From: Pseudomonas sp. DG56-2
GTDB taxonomy: Bacteria > Pseudomonadota > Gammaproteobacteria > Pseudomonadales > Pseudomonadaceae
DNA: 64,000 bases
NCBI RefSeq assembly: GCF_004803755.1
Contig: NZ_CP032311.1
Location: 822,501-886,500 of the forward strand
Reading direction: 5' to 3'
The notes under the pieces are model-generated. The model saw only the letters and a list, made by a program, of their open reading frames with translations. It was not told where the DNA came from and did no database searches. Shown in pieces: positions 11,678 through 19,548 of this stretch. The translations under genes were made by a program, and so were the position numbers. Every line of letters begins with the position of its first letter. Positions within the stretch are counted from its first letter, which is position 1.

Positions 11678-12625
11678 ATGCAAATCAAACTCGCCAACCC
11701 CCGCGGTTTCTGCGCGGGCGTGGACCGGGCGATTGAGATCGTCAATCGCGCGCTGGAGGTTTTCGGCCCGCCGATTTACGTACGTCACGAAGTGGTGCAC
11801 AACAAATTCGTGGTCGAAGACCTGCGCGCGCGCGGGGCGATCTTCGTCGAAGAGCTGGATCAGGTGCCGGATGACGTCATTGTCATCTTCAGTGCCCACG
11901 GTGTTTCCCAGGCTGTGCGCCAGGAAGCAGCAGGGCGCGGCCTGAAGGTTTTCGATGCGACCTGTCCACTGGTTACCAAGGTGCATATCGAGGTAGCGCG
12001 CTACAGCCGCGACGGTCGCGAATGCATCCTGATTGGCCACGAAGGCCATCCGGAAGTCGAAGGCACTATGGGCCAATACGACGCCAGCAACGGCGGTGCG
12101 ATCTATCTGGTCGAGGACGAGGAAGATGTCGCCCAGTTGCAGGTCAATGACCCAGATAAGCTGGCTTTCGTTACCCAGACCACCTTGTCGATGGATGACA
12201 CCGGTCGGGTTATCGATGCCCTGCGTGCACGCTTCCCGAACATCGGCGGCCCGCGCAAGGATGACATTTGCTACGCCACCCAGAACCGCCAGGATGCGGT
12301 CAAGCAGTTGGCCAACGAATGCGATGTGGTGTTGGTAGTGGGCAGCCCCAACAGTTCCAACTCCAACCGTTTGCGTGAGCTTGCCGAGCGCATGTCAACG
12401 CCGGCTTACCTGATCGACGGCGCCGAAGACCTGCAAAAAAGCTGGTTTGAAGGTGTCGAACGAATTGGTATCACTGCCGGTGCTTCTGCACCTGAAGTGC
12501 TGGTGCGCGGCGTGATCGAACAATTGCGTGCCTGGGGTGCCACGGGTGCCGAAGAGCTGGATGGACGCGAAGAGAACATCACTTTCTCGATGCCCAAGGA
12601 ATTGCGCGTGCGTTCATTGATCTGA
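11678..12625 (+). CDS. ispH: 4-hydroxy-3-methylbut-2-enyl diphosphate reductase
   Basis: 315-residue iron-sulfur enzyme of the last MEP-pathway step, giving IPP and DMAPP. The three cluster-binding cysteines are in NPRGFCAG (Cys12), [10 protein letters not shown] (about 96) and [10 protein letters not shown] (about 197). It is the last gene of the ribF-ileS-lspA-fkpB-ispH operon and runs into the convergent fimT-like gene with a 12-base overlap of the 3' ends. Confidence 0.97.
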   Translation: MQIKLANPRGFCAGVDRAIEIVNRALEVFGPPIYVRHEVVHNKFVVEDLRARGAIFVEELDQVPDDVIVIFSAHGVSQAVRQEAAGRGLKVFDATCPLVTKVHIEVARYSRDGRECILIGHEGHPEVEGTMGQYDASNGGAIYLVEDEEDVAQLQVNDPDKLAFVTQTTLSMDDTGRVIDALRARFPNIGGPRKDDICYATQNRQDAVKQLANECDVVLVVGSPNSSNSNRLRELAERMSTPAYLIDGAEDLQKSWFEGVERIGITAGASAPEVLVRGVIEQLRAWGATGAEELDGREENITFSMPKELRVRSLI

Positions 12626-13126
12626 CCCGGCAGCCGCGCAAAGCGGCTGTTCGCTCAGCGCATCACGCAGGCTGACTCTTCCGCTGCGTGACAGCACCAC
12701 CTGATAGTGACTCAGTGCTTCGGGACGTTGGCACACATGCAACGTCCCGGCCTGGAAGGCGCCGTTGTCCAGTAACGGCACGCCCAGGCCACTGAAGCTC
12801 ACTTGCCGGGCCACCGGCTGGTTGCCAACAACAATCACGCGTTCATTGCCATGCCATTGCTGCAGCAACTGCGGGCTGTCGTGCTCAACCACCATCCTCC
12901 AGCCCTGACTCCAGTCTGACCCCAGCGCTTGCAGGCGCACCACGCTATTGCGCAGCAGCGCTTCACTGCGTGCCGTGCGCAAGGCTTGGGCCAGGTCTGT
13001 GGCGACCATCTGCCGTTGTAGCCCGGCGCTCATCGCGCTGTAGGCCGGAACCCCAAGCTGTGTAAGCAGCCCCAGCAGGGCCGATGCGAACAAAATTTGT
13101 ATCAGTGTTACGCCCTGTTGCCTCAC
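12614..13126 (-). CDS. GspH/FimT family pseudopilin
   Basis: 170-residue minor pseudopilin. The start is the GTG at 13126, with AGGGAGG upstream, which places a short leader before [14 protein letters not shown] and a long hydrophobic helix as in type IV pilins. Position +5, glutamate in nearly all pilins, is glutamine here. FimT/FimU proteins help start pilus assembly and in some bacteria bind DNA. It is divergent from the pilV-pilE genes with 108 bases between starts. The ORF extends upstream to 13255, but that extension has no leader-like features. Confidence 0.85.
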   Translation of the reverse strand: MRQQGVTLIQILFASALLGLLTQLGVPAYSAMSAGLQRQMVATDLAQALRTARSEALLRNSVVRLQALGSDWSQGWRMVVEHDSPQLLQQWHGNERVIVVGNQPVARQVSFSGLGVPLLDNGAFQAGTLHVCQRPEALSHYQVVLSRSGRVSLRDALSEQPLCAAAGSDQ

Positions 13127-13234
13127 CGTGCATTCCTCCCTGGAAGTGCTTCGCTGTAGGTTCAAGGCTCGCATTGCTGGCGTCCAGTCAGTCGGGTTGG
13201 CAAGGGACTGTGGAAAAATCTCGGGAGGTTGGCC

Positions 13235-13453
13235 ATGGATGGCTGGCAGCAACAAGGAATGACGCTGATTGAAGTATTACTGGCAATCGTAGTGCTCGGG
13301 ATGGGCTTGTTTACGGCAGCCGAGTTGCAACTGCGCGCCTTGCAGATCACTGAAAGTGCCTTGCGCAATACCCAGTCGGCGTATGGTGAGCACGCACTGC
13401 TGGAACAGGCCCGGGCAGCGGGCCTGCAGCTTGGCGAGAAAACGGGGTTGTGA
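13235..13453 (+). CDS. pilV: short PilV-like minor pilin
   Basis: 72-residue prepilin-like protein. The leader MDGWQQQG is followed by MTLIEVLLAIVVLG, a standard PilD cleavage site and N-terminal helix. PilV proteins are usually 120-180 residues, so nearly all of the globular domain is missing. The stop overlaps the GTG start of pilW by 4 bases, so the short form looks settled rather than a fresh frameshift. It may still be a decayed gene. Confidence 0.75.
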   Translation: MDGWQQQGMTLIEVLLAIVVLGMGLFTAAELQLRALQITESALRNTQSAYGEHALLEQARAAGLQLGEKTGL

Positions 13454-14121
13454 AAAGGCAGTCGGGCTTGAGCATGCTCGAGGTGTTGCTGGCGCTGAGC
13501 CTGGGAATGCTGTTGCTAGTGGCTGCCAGTCGCCTGTTCGTCGCCGCGAGCCAGTCCTGGCAGGCTCAAATGGCGGCTGCGCGAATGCAAGAGGACGCGC
13601 GCCTGGCCTTGCAGCGATTGGCTCAAAGCATTCGCATGGCCGGTGCTCTCGGTTGCCTGCGTTACGACGCTGTCGATTTTATCGACCCATTGGCTGCACA
13701 AGCGTTTGCACAGCCGATACACATCAGCCGTGATGCGCAGGGGCGCTTGCAGCGCCTGAGTTTGATAAGCGCCGAAGGCGCATACACCAGCGGCGAGCCT
13801 GACTGGACGCTGCTCACCGACTGCGTAACCCATGCGATGGTGCTCGCTGGCGCAAAAAAGCCGGCAGAGGGGCAGTTTGCGATACCCATCCGCCGCCAGG
13901 AGTACCGCCTGGTGGCAGACCAGCTTCGCCTGCGCAGCGCCGCGAGCAACGGCGTGCTGGTCGAGGGTGTCAGTGAGTTGCAGCTTGAACTGCTCAGAAC
14001 CAGCACCCTGGGAATCTCAGGCGTGCGTCTGAGCTTGACCTTGACCGACCCACAGCAACGCGTCAGGCCGCAAACCTATGGCATGAGCGTCGCCTTGGGT
14101 AACCCGGTAGGCCTGCAATGA
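13450..14121 (+). CDS. pilW: PilW-like minor pilin
   Basis: 223-residue prepilin with leader MKRQSG cleaved before LSMLEVLLALSLG. It is long, as expected for PilW. Minor pilins V, W, X and E form a priming complex at the pilus tip under the inner membrane. The GTG start overlaps the pilV stop, and the end overlaps pilX by 4 bases (ATGA). Confidence 0.85.
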   Translation: MKRQSGLSMLEVLLALSLGMLLLVAASRLFVAASQSWQAQMAAARMQEDARLALQRLAQSIRMAGALGCLRYDAVDFIDPLAAQAFAQPIHISRDAQGRLQRLSLISAEGAYTSGEPDWTLLTDCVTHAMVLAGAKKPAEGQFAIPIRRQEYRLVADQLRLRSAASNGVLVEGVSELQLELLRTSTLGISGVRLSLTLTDPQQRVRPQTYGMSVALGNPVGLQ

Positions 14122-14627
14122 AATCCAGGCAGCGCGGCCTCGTCCTGTTGCTCAGCCTGACGCTGATGCTGTTGTTGGCTCTGCTTGGGTTGTCGGCGAT
14201 GGGCAGTGCGATCCAGCAGGCGCGCATGTCGCGCAATTTGCTGAGCACCTTGCAGGTCTTCGAGCAGAGCCATCAGGTGCTGCAGTCGGGGGAGACCAGG
14301 CTACATACACAGGCATGGCCACTGTGCGCGTTCTGCTTGCCACCTCCCGAAGCTGGCAACGTCACCTCGAGCGGGGTTTATGCGGGGCAGGGTGAGAGTT
14401 CAGGGTTGAGCTGGCAGGCGGCGACTGGTGGTTTCTATCTGATCCAGTCACTGGGACGAAGTACCAAGGTCAGGCAGATGCCACAAGGGTTGGAGGCAAA
14501 CCTGTATCGAGTAACCGCGGTGAGTCGCCTCGGCACGGTGCGCGGCGTGATGGAGAGTGTGATTGCGCAACCTGTCGGCCCAGCACCGCAGCCAGGGCGG
14601 CGCATCTTCTGGCGCCAGGTCTATTGA
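14118..14627 (+). CDS. pilX: PilX-like minor pilin
   Basis: 169-residue protein with leader MKSRQRG and then LVLLLSLTLMLLLAL. It lacks glutamate at +5, which is normal for PilX, whose helix enters the tip last (by analogy with GspK and PilX). It overlaps pilW by ATGA. No PilY1-like adhesin follows, unlike in P. aeruginosa. Confidence 0.8.
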   Translation: MKSRQRGLVLLLSLTLMLLLALLGLSAMGSAIQQARMSRNLLSTLQVFEQSHQVLQSGETRLHTQAWPLCAFCLPPPEAGNVTSSGVYAGQGESSGLSWQAATGGFYLIQSLGRSTKVRQMPQGLEANLYRVTAVSRLGTVRGVMESVIAQPVGPAPQPGRRIFWRQVY

Positions 14628-14638
14628 GGAGCAGGTAA

Positions 14639-15046
14639 ATGAAGCAACAGCACGCATTGAGTCTGATCGAACTGTTGATTGTCATCGCTGTGGTCGGCAT
14701 TCTTGCGAGCATTGCCTACCCCGGTTACTCCGATCTGGTGAAAAAATCCGCACGCACGGAAATCGTCAGCCTGCTGATCGAGAGCGCGCAGCGCCTGGAG
14801 CTGCACTATTCACGTGCAGGACAGTACAGCGACGTCGAAGACCTTCAGGCCTCACTGGCGAGCGGCACCGCTCACTACAGTTTGCATGTCATGCGCGACA
14901 AGGAGTCGTTCACCCTTTCGGCACGTCGCCTTCCCGGCGGCTTGATGAGGGCTGATCGGTGTGGTGACTATGAACTTGACCAGGCAGGTAGGCGGGGCAA
15001 TCCCCAAGGCGCCGAAAATACTGACGGCGGGTGCTGGGGAGGCTGA
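14639..15046 (+). CDS. pilE: PilE-like minor pilin
   Basis: 135-residue prepilin, GAGGAG at a good distance. The helix LSLIELLIVIAVVGILAS and the PGYSDLVKKS segment are typical of PilE. The residue before the cleavage point is alanine (MKQQHA) instead of glycine. Two cysteines near the C-terminus could close a D-loop. It ends the five-gene minor-pilin cluster. Confidence 0.85.
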   Translation: MKQQHALSLIELLIVIAVVGILASIAYPGYSDLVKKSARTEIVSLLIESAQRLELHYSRAGQYSDVEDLQASLASGTAHYSLHVMRDKESFTLSARRLPGGLMRADRCGDYELDQAGRRGNPQGAENTDGGCWGG

Positions 15047-15083
15047 AGCCTTTCGCGATTTACTTCAGAAATTGGATCGATAG

Positions 15084-16181
15084 ATGACCAAGCAAGTAGT
15101 GATAGTCGGTGGCGGAGTGATCGGCCTGTTGACGGCGTTCAATCTGGCGGCAGAGGTCGAACAGGTGGTGTTGTGTGATCGCGGTGAACTGGGGCAGGAG
15201 TCGTCCTGGGCCGGTGGCGGCATCGTTTCGCCGCTCTACCCCTGGCGCTACAGTCCGGCTGTAACCGCACTGGCGCACTGGTCGCAGGATTTTTATCCAC
15301 AGCTGGGAGAGCGTCTGTTCGCCAACACCGGTGTCGATCCTGAGGTGCACACCACTGGGCTGTACTGGCTGGACCTGGACGACGAGGCCGAGGCGTTGGC
15401 TTGGGCTGAGCGTGAAGGGCGGCCCCTGAGTGCTGTGGATATTTCGGCAGCCTATGACGCGGTGCCGGTACTGGGTGCGGGCTTTGAGCGGGCGATCTAT
15501 ATGGCGGGCGTTGCCAATGTGCGTAACCCGCGTCTGGTCAAATCGCTGAAAGCGGCGCTGCAGGCACTGCCAAACGTAACCCTGCGCGAGCACTGTGAAA
15601 TCACTGGCTTTATCCGCGAAGGCGAAAAAATTACCGGCGTGCAAACCGCCGACGGTGCAGTTGCCGGTGATCGCGTGGTGCTGACGGCTGGCGCGTGGAG
15701 TGGTGACCTGTTGCGGCCGTTGGGCCTTGAACTGCCAGTGGAGCCGGTCAAAGGGCAGATGATTCTGTTCAAGTGCGCCGAAGATTTTCTGCCCAGCATG
15801 GTCCTGGCCAAGGGCCGCTACGCGATTCCGCGCCGCGATGGGCACATTCTGGTGGGCAGCACCCTGGAGCACGTCGGCTACGACAAGACCCCAACCGCCG
15901 AAGCGCTGGAAAGCCTGAAGGCATCAGCTATCGAATTGCTTCCAGCGTTGGCCGAGGCTACTCCGGTTGGTCATTGGGCGGGATTGCGTCCAGGATCACC
16001 CGAAGGTATTCCTTACATCGGTGAAGTACCGGGCTGGGAAGGTCTGTGGTTGAACTGCGGGCACTACCGCAATGGCTTGGTGTTGGCGCCAGCATCGTGC
16101 CAACTGTTTGCCGACCTGCTGCTGGGCCGCGAACCGATCATCGATCCACGGCCTTATGCGCCAGTAGGTCGATTGGTATAA
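15084..16181 (+). CDS. thiO: glycine oxidase ThiO
   Basis: 365-residue FAD-dependent oxidase. The N-terminal dinucleotide motif is VIVGGGVIGLLTAF, and the DAO-family C-terminus contains WAGLRPGSPEGIPYIG. It turns glycine into iminoacetate for the thiazole ring of thiamine. It follows pilE by 37 bases, as in P. putida, and has no obvious functional link to the pilins. Confidence 0.9.
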   Translation: MTKQVVIVGGGVIGLLTAFNLAAEVEQVVLCDRGELGQESSWAGGGIVSPLYPWRYSPAVTALAHWSQDFYPQLGERLFANTGVDPEVHTTGLYWLDLDDEAEALAWAEREGRPLSAVDISAAYDAVPVLGAGFERAIYMAGVANVRNPRLVKSLKAALQALPNVTLREHCEITGFIREGEKITGVQTADGAVAGDRVVLTAGAWSGDLLRPLGLELPVEPVKGQMILFKCAEDFLPSMVLAKGRYAIPRRDGHILVGSTLEHVGYDKTPTAEALESLKASAIELLPALAEATPVGHWAGLRPGSPEGIPYIGEVPGWEGLWLNCGHYRNGLVLAPASCQLFADLLLGREPIIDPRPYAPVGRLV

Positions 16182-16233
16182 ACGTTCGGTAGGCGCGGGC
16201 CTTGCTCCGCGATCGACCGCAGGTGCTGTAGGT

Positions 16234-16464
16234 TTAACGTTGCGCGCCCGGCCCTTGCTCCAGATGCGCCGGGCTGCAATACCACTGCGAGCCCCGGTGC
16301 AAGGCACGATCGCTGGGCAGGTGCACGCCACAATGGGCGCAGCGCACCATTTTCAGCGGGTCTTCAAGACTGTTGTCAGGCCTGGCAGCAGTGCTGGCCT
16401 TGAACTTGCGCCACAGCCAGAAAGCGGCGGCAATCAGGGCAATCCAAAAAAGTAGGCGAACCAT
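16234..16464 (-). CDS. PP0621-like small membrane/zinc protein
   Basis: 76-residue protein: one N-terminal membrane helix (LLFWIALIAAAFWLW), then CAHCGVHLP and WYCSPAHL, a likely four-ligand zinc knuckle at the cytoplasmic face. It resembles the small Pseudomonas family found next to bamD (PP_0621 type). Function unknown. The start at 16464 is the only ATG before the helix; the TTG at 16482 is less likely. Confidence 0.75.
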   Translation of the reverse strand: MVRLLFWIALIAAAFWLWRKFKASTAARPDNSLEDPLKMVRCAHCGVHLPSDRALHRGSQWYCSPAHLEQGPGAQR

Positions 16465-16512
16465 GGTGTTCAGCTTTATCAATGAAGAGCTTCAATTCTA
16501 GGGCTCAGGCAT

Positions 16513-16540
16513 AAAAAAAGGGAGGCCTGAGCCACCCTTT
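16513..16540 (-). terminator. terminator of bamD
   Basis: Read leftward, AAAGGG T GGC - TCAG - GCC T CCCTTT is followed by more Ts. This is a complete Rho-independent terminator 18 bases past the bamD stop. Confidence 0.85.
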
Positions 16541-16557
16541 ATCTGTTGCGTGATTGA

Positions 16558-17574
16558 TCAGTCAAACACGCCGAAGGTCATGTAGCTGAACCAGGAGCGG
16601 TCGTCGTTATTGCCTTCCGCTTCGTGTTCTTCTTCCTGCACGGCGTCGCCGTCTTTTGGCAGCAGGTCGGCTGGAATCGCTTCCTTGGCGTCTTCGTACT
16701 GGCGGATAACGTCCTGGTTTGCGCGGGTTTCACCCGGTGGCAGCGGCGTTTCGCTTTCGATCAGGCCCAGCGTGGCCTTGGACAGCCAGGAGCGGTTGTC
16801 GGCTTCATCCTGCTTGGGCTCGAACTGACCGTCCACCAGGCTTGGGTGATCCGGGTAGTTGAGCTTGAGGGTTTCCAGGCTGGTGGCGGCCAACTCGTCC
16901 AGGTGCAGACGCATATAGGCTTCGGTCATCACCGCCAGGCCGTCACCGACCGATGGGGTTTCCTGGAAGTTCTCGACTACATAACGACCACGGTTGGCGG
17001 CAGCTACATAAGCCTGGCGGCTCAGGTAGTAGTCGGCGACGTGGATTTCGTAAGCCGCCAACAGGTTGCGCAGGTAGATCATGCGCTGCTTGGCGTCTGG
17101 CGAGTAACGGCTGTTGGGGAAGCGGCTGGTGAGCTGGGCGAACTCGTTGTAGGAGTCGCGGGCAGCACCCGGGTCACGCTTGGTCATGTCCAGCGGCAGG
17201 AAGCGCGCCAGCAGGCCACGGTCCTGGTCAAAGGAGGTGAGGCCCTTGAGGTAGTAGGCGTAGTCGACGTTCGGATGCTGTGGGTGCAAGCGAATAAAAC
17301 GCTCGGCGGCTGACTTGGCAGCTTCGGGCTCGGCGTTCTTGTAGTTCGCGTAGATCAGCTCGAGCTGGGCCTGGTCGGCATAGCGACCGAACGGATAGCG
17401 CGATTCCAGAGCCTTGAGCTTGCTGGTGGCGCTGGTATAGCTGTGGTTGTCCAGATCGGCCTGCGCCTGCTGGTACAGCTCGGCTTCGCTCAGGTTTTCG
17501 TCGACGACTTCCTTCGAAGAACAAGCAGCGGTCAGTCCGAGGATGGCGATCAGCAGCAGGTGTTTCACTTGCAT
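16558..17574 (-). CDS. bamD: outer membrane assembly lipoprotein BamD
   Basis: 338-residue lipoprotein. The signal peptide [17 protein letters not shown] ends at Cys18 in the lipobox. TPR helices follow over about residues 30-260 ([28 protein letters not shown]), and the tail is acidic and low in complexity. BamD is an essential part of the BAM complex that folds outer-membrane barrels. The C-terminal extension is longer than in E. coli (245 residues). It is divergent from rluD. Confidence 0.95.
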   Translation of the reverse strand: MQVKHLLLIAILGLTAACSSKEVVDENLSEAELYQQAQADLDNHSYTSATSKLKALESRYPFGRYADQAQLELIYANYKNAEPEAAKSAAERFIRLHPQHPNVDYAYYLKGLTSFDQDRGLLARFLPLDMTKRDPGAARDSYNEFAQLTSRFPNSRYSPDAKQRMIYLRNLLAAYEIHVADYYLSRQAYVAAANRGRYVVENFQETPSVGDGLAVMTEAYMRLHLDELAATSLETLKLNYPDHPSLVDGQFEPKQDEADNRSWLSKATLGLIESETPLPPGETRANQDVIRQYEDAKEAIPADLLPKDGDAVQEEEHEAEGNNDDRSWFSYMTFGVFD

Positions 17575-17724
17575 GGCGGCTTGCGTCCCTATGACGGCCG
17601 CTGTCTTGGGCGTGGCCGTCCTGTTATGATGAGCACCCCGATGCAACACCCGGGGCAAAAGACGTCGTATTTAACCACAAGCGCGCAGTCGAAACCAAAG
17701 GCTGTGCCGCCCGCTGATTCGAGC

Positions 17725-18687
17725 ATGTCCGAGATCATTCAACTTAGCGCAGAGGTGCCGTCCGAATTGGGCGGGCAACGCCTCGACCAAGTCGCCGCCC
17801 AATTGTTCGCTGAGCACTCGCGCTCGCGCCTATCCACCTGGATCAAGGAGGGGCGCCTGACGGTTGATGGCGCCGTCCTGCGTCCACGCGATATCGTCCA
17901 TGGCGGCGCGATGCTGGCTCTCGAGGCCGAGCAAGAAGCCCAGGGTGAGTGGGTGGCCCAGGATATCGAGCTGGATATCGTCTATGAAGACGAACACATC
18001 CTGGTAATCAACAAGCCCGCAGGGCTGGTGGTTCACCCGGCTGCTGGCCACGCCGATGGCACCTTGCTCAATGCCTTGCTGCACCACGTACCGGATATCA
18101 TCAACGTCCCGCGTGCAGGCATTGTTCACCGTCTGGACAAAGACACCACGGGTCTGATGGTGGTGGCCAAGACCATTCAGGCGCAGACACAACTGGTTAC
18201 TCAGTTGCAAAGTCGCAGCGTCAGCCGCATCTATGAATGCATCGTAATTGGTGTAGTCACTGCAGGTGGCAAGATCAACGCACCTATCGGTCGTCATGGA
18301 GGCCAGCGTCAGCGCATGGCCGTGACCGAAGGCGGCAAGCCGGCCGTCAGCCATTACCGTGTACTGGACCGCTTCCGTTCCCATACCCATGTACGGGTAA
18401 AGCTGGAAACCGGACGTACCCACCAGATCCGCGTGCACATGGCTCACGTGAACTTTCCGTTGGTCGGCGATCCGGTCTACGGCGGACGCTTCCGCATTCC
18501 ACCCGCGGCCAGCGTCACCATGGTCGAGGCGCTCAAGACGTTCCCGCGTCAGGCCCTGCATGCACGTTTCCTGGAGCTGGATCACCCGGCAACAGGTGAG
18601 CGCATGGGGTGGGAGTCGCCGCTTCCAGACGATTTCGTCTGGCTGCTGTCGCTGCTCAAGCAAGACCGCGATGCGTTCGTCGGATGA
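17725..18687 (+). CDS. rluD: 23S rRNA pseudouridine synthase D
   Basis: 320-residue enzyme. The N-terminal S4-like RNA-binding domain (RLDQVAAQLF, SRLSTWIKEG) precedes the RluA-family catalytic domain with HRLDKDTTG, whose aspartate (about residue 138) is catalytic. It makes the pseudouridines of helix 69 in 23S rRNA. The start MSEIIQLSAE gives the standard N-terminus; the frame is open further upstream. It overlaps pgeF by ATGA. Confidence 0.95.
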   Translation: MSEIIQLSAEVPSELGGQRLDQVAAQLFAEHSRSRLSTWIKEGRLTVDGAVLRPRDIVHGGAMLALEAEQEAQGEWVAQDIELDIVYEDEHILVINKPAGLVVHPAAGHADGTLLNALLHHVPDIINVPRAGIVHRLDKDTTGLMVVAKTIQAQTQLVTQLQSRSVSRIYECIVIGVVTAGGKINAPIGRHGGQRQRMAVTEGGKPAVSHYRVLDRFRSHTHVRVKLETGRTHQIRVHMAHVNFPLVGDPVYGGRFRIPPAASVTMVEALKTFPRQALHARFLELDHPATGERMGWESPLPDDFVWLLSLLKQDRDAFVG

Positions 18688-19424
18688 GTGAGCTGGCGCG
18701 CGAACTGCTGATCCCCAACTGGCCTGCGCCAGCCGGGGTTCGCGCGTGCGTCACTACGCGGGCAGGGGGTGTTAGCCTGCCCCCATACGAAAGCTTCAAC
18801 CTTGGCGACCATGTGGGCGATGCGCCCGACGCGGTCGCCGAGAACCGTCGGCGCCTTACCGCCGAATTCGGTATCCAGCCTGCCTGGCTCAAGCAGGTGC
18901 ATGGCGTAGTGGTGGCTGATGCCGACCCGAGCATAATTGCCGAGGCCGATGCCAGCTGGACCGCCACTCCAGGCGTTGCCTGCACGGTGATGACCGCCGA
19001 TTGCTTGCCATTGCTGTTCTGTGATCGCGCCGGTACCCGGGTAGCCGCTGCTCATGCGGGCTGGCGTGGCCTGGCCAATGGCGTCATCGAGGCCACGCTC
19101 GATCGCCTGGCGTTGCCTCCAGAAGAGGTGCTGGTGTGGCTGGGCCCAGCTATTGGCCCGCAAGCCTTTGAAGTAGGTCTGGAAGTGCGCGATGCCTTCA
19201 CGACCGTTCATCCGGAAACTGCCCAGGCCTTCGTGCCCGGCGCAAGTGCGGATAAACTGATGGCCGATATCTACATGCTGGCTCGCCTGCGTTTGGCTGT
19301 CCGTGGTGTAACAGCAGTGTATGGCGGGGGTTACTGCACCGTCAGCGATCAGCGCTTCTATTCTTACCGGCGAACCCCCCAAGGCGGTCGCTTTGCCTCT
19401 TTGATCTGGCTCGCTCCACGCTGA
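18684..19424 (+). CDS. pgeF: PgeF/YfiH family (LACC1-like) enzyme
   Basis: 246-residue member of the DUF152 / multicopper-like purine nucleoside phosphorylase family. Metal and active-site segments are visible: LKQVHG, TADCLPLLF, AAHAGWRGL and GGYCTVSD. In E. coli YfiH edits wrongly incorporated residues in peptidoglycan precursors; related proteins act on purine nucleosides. The start is coupled to the rluD stop. Confidence 0.92.
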   Translation: MSELARELLIPNWPAPAGVRACVTTRAGGVSLPPYESFNLGDHVGDAPDAVAENRRRLTAEFGIQPAWLKQVHGVVVADADPSIIAEADASWTATPGVACTVMTADCLPLLFCDRAGTRVAAAHAGWRGLANGVIEATLDRLALPPEEVLVWLGPAIGPQAFEVGLEVRDAFTTVHPETAQAFVPGASADKLMADIYMLARLRLAVRGVTAVYGGGYCTVSDQRFYSYRRTPQGGRFASLIWLAPR

Positions 19425-19444
19425 CCTGAATCAACCCCGCTAAG

Positions 19445-19473
19445 CTTGAATCCTCCAGAATCATCCTTATCTA
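19445..19473 (+). promoter_or_regulatory. heat-shock (RpoH/sigma-32) promoter of clpB
   Basis: CTTGAAT (19445-19451), a 13-base spacer, then CCTTATCTA (19465-19473). This fits the sigma-32 pattern CTTGAAA / CCCCATNTA well and lies 76 bases before the clpB start. Confidence 0.8.
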
Positions 19474-19548
19474 ATGGGGTATCTCTGGCAGGTTTATCTT
19501 CATCAGGTGTGTCCATCGCTCCGGCCTGCCCAAAAAGGAAGGTAACTT

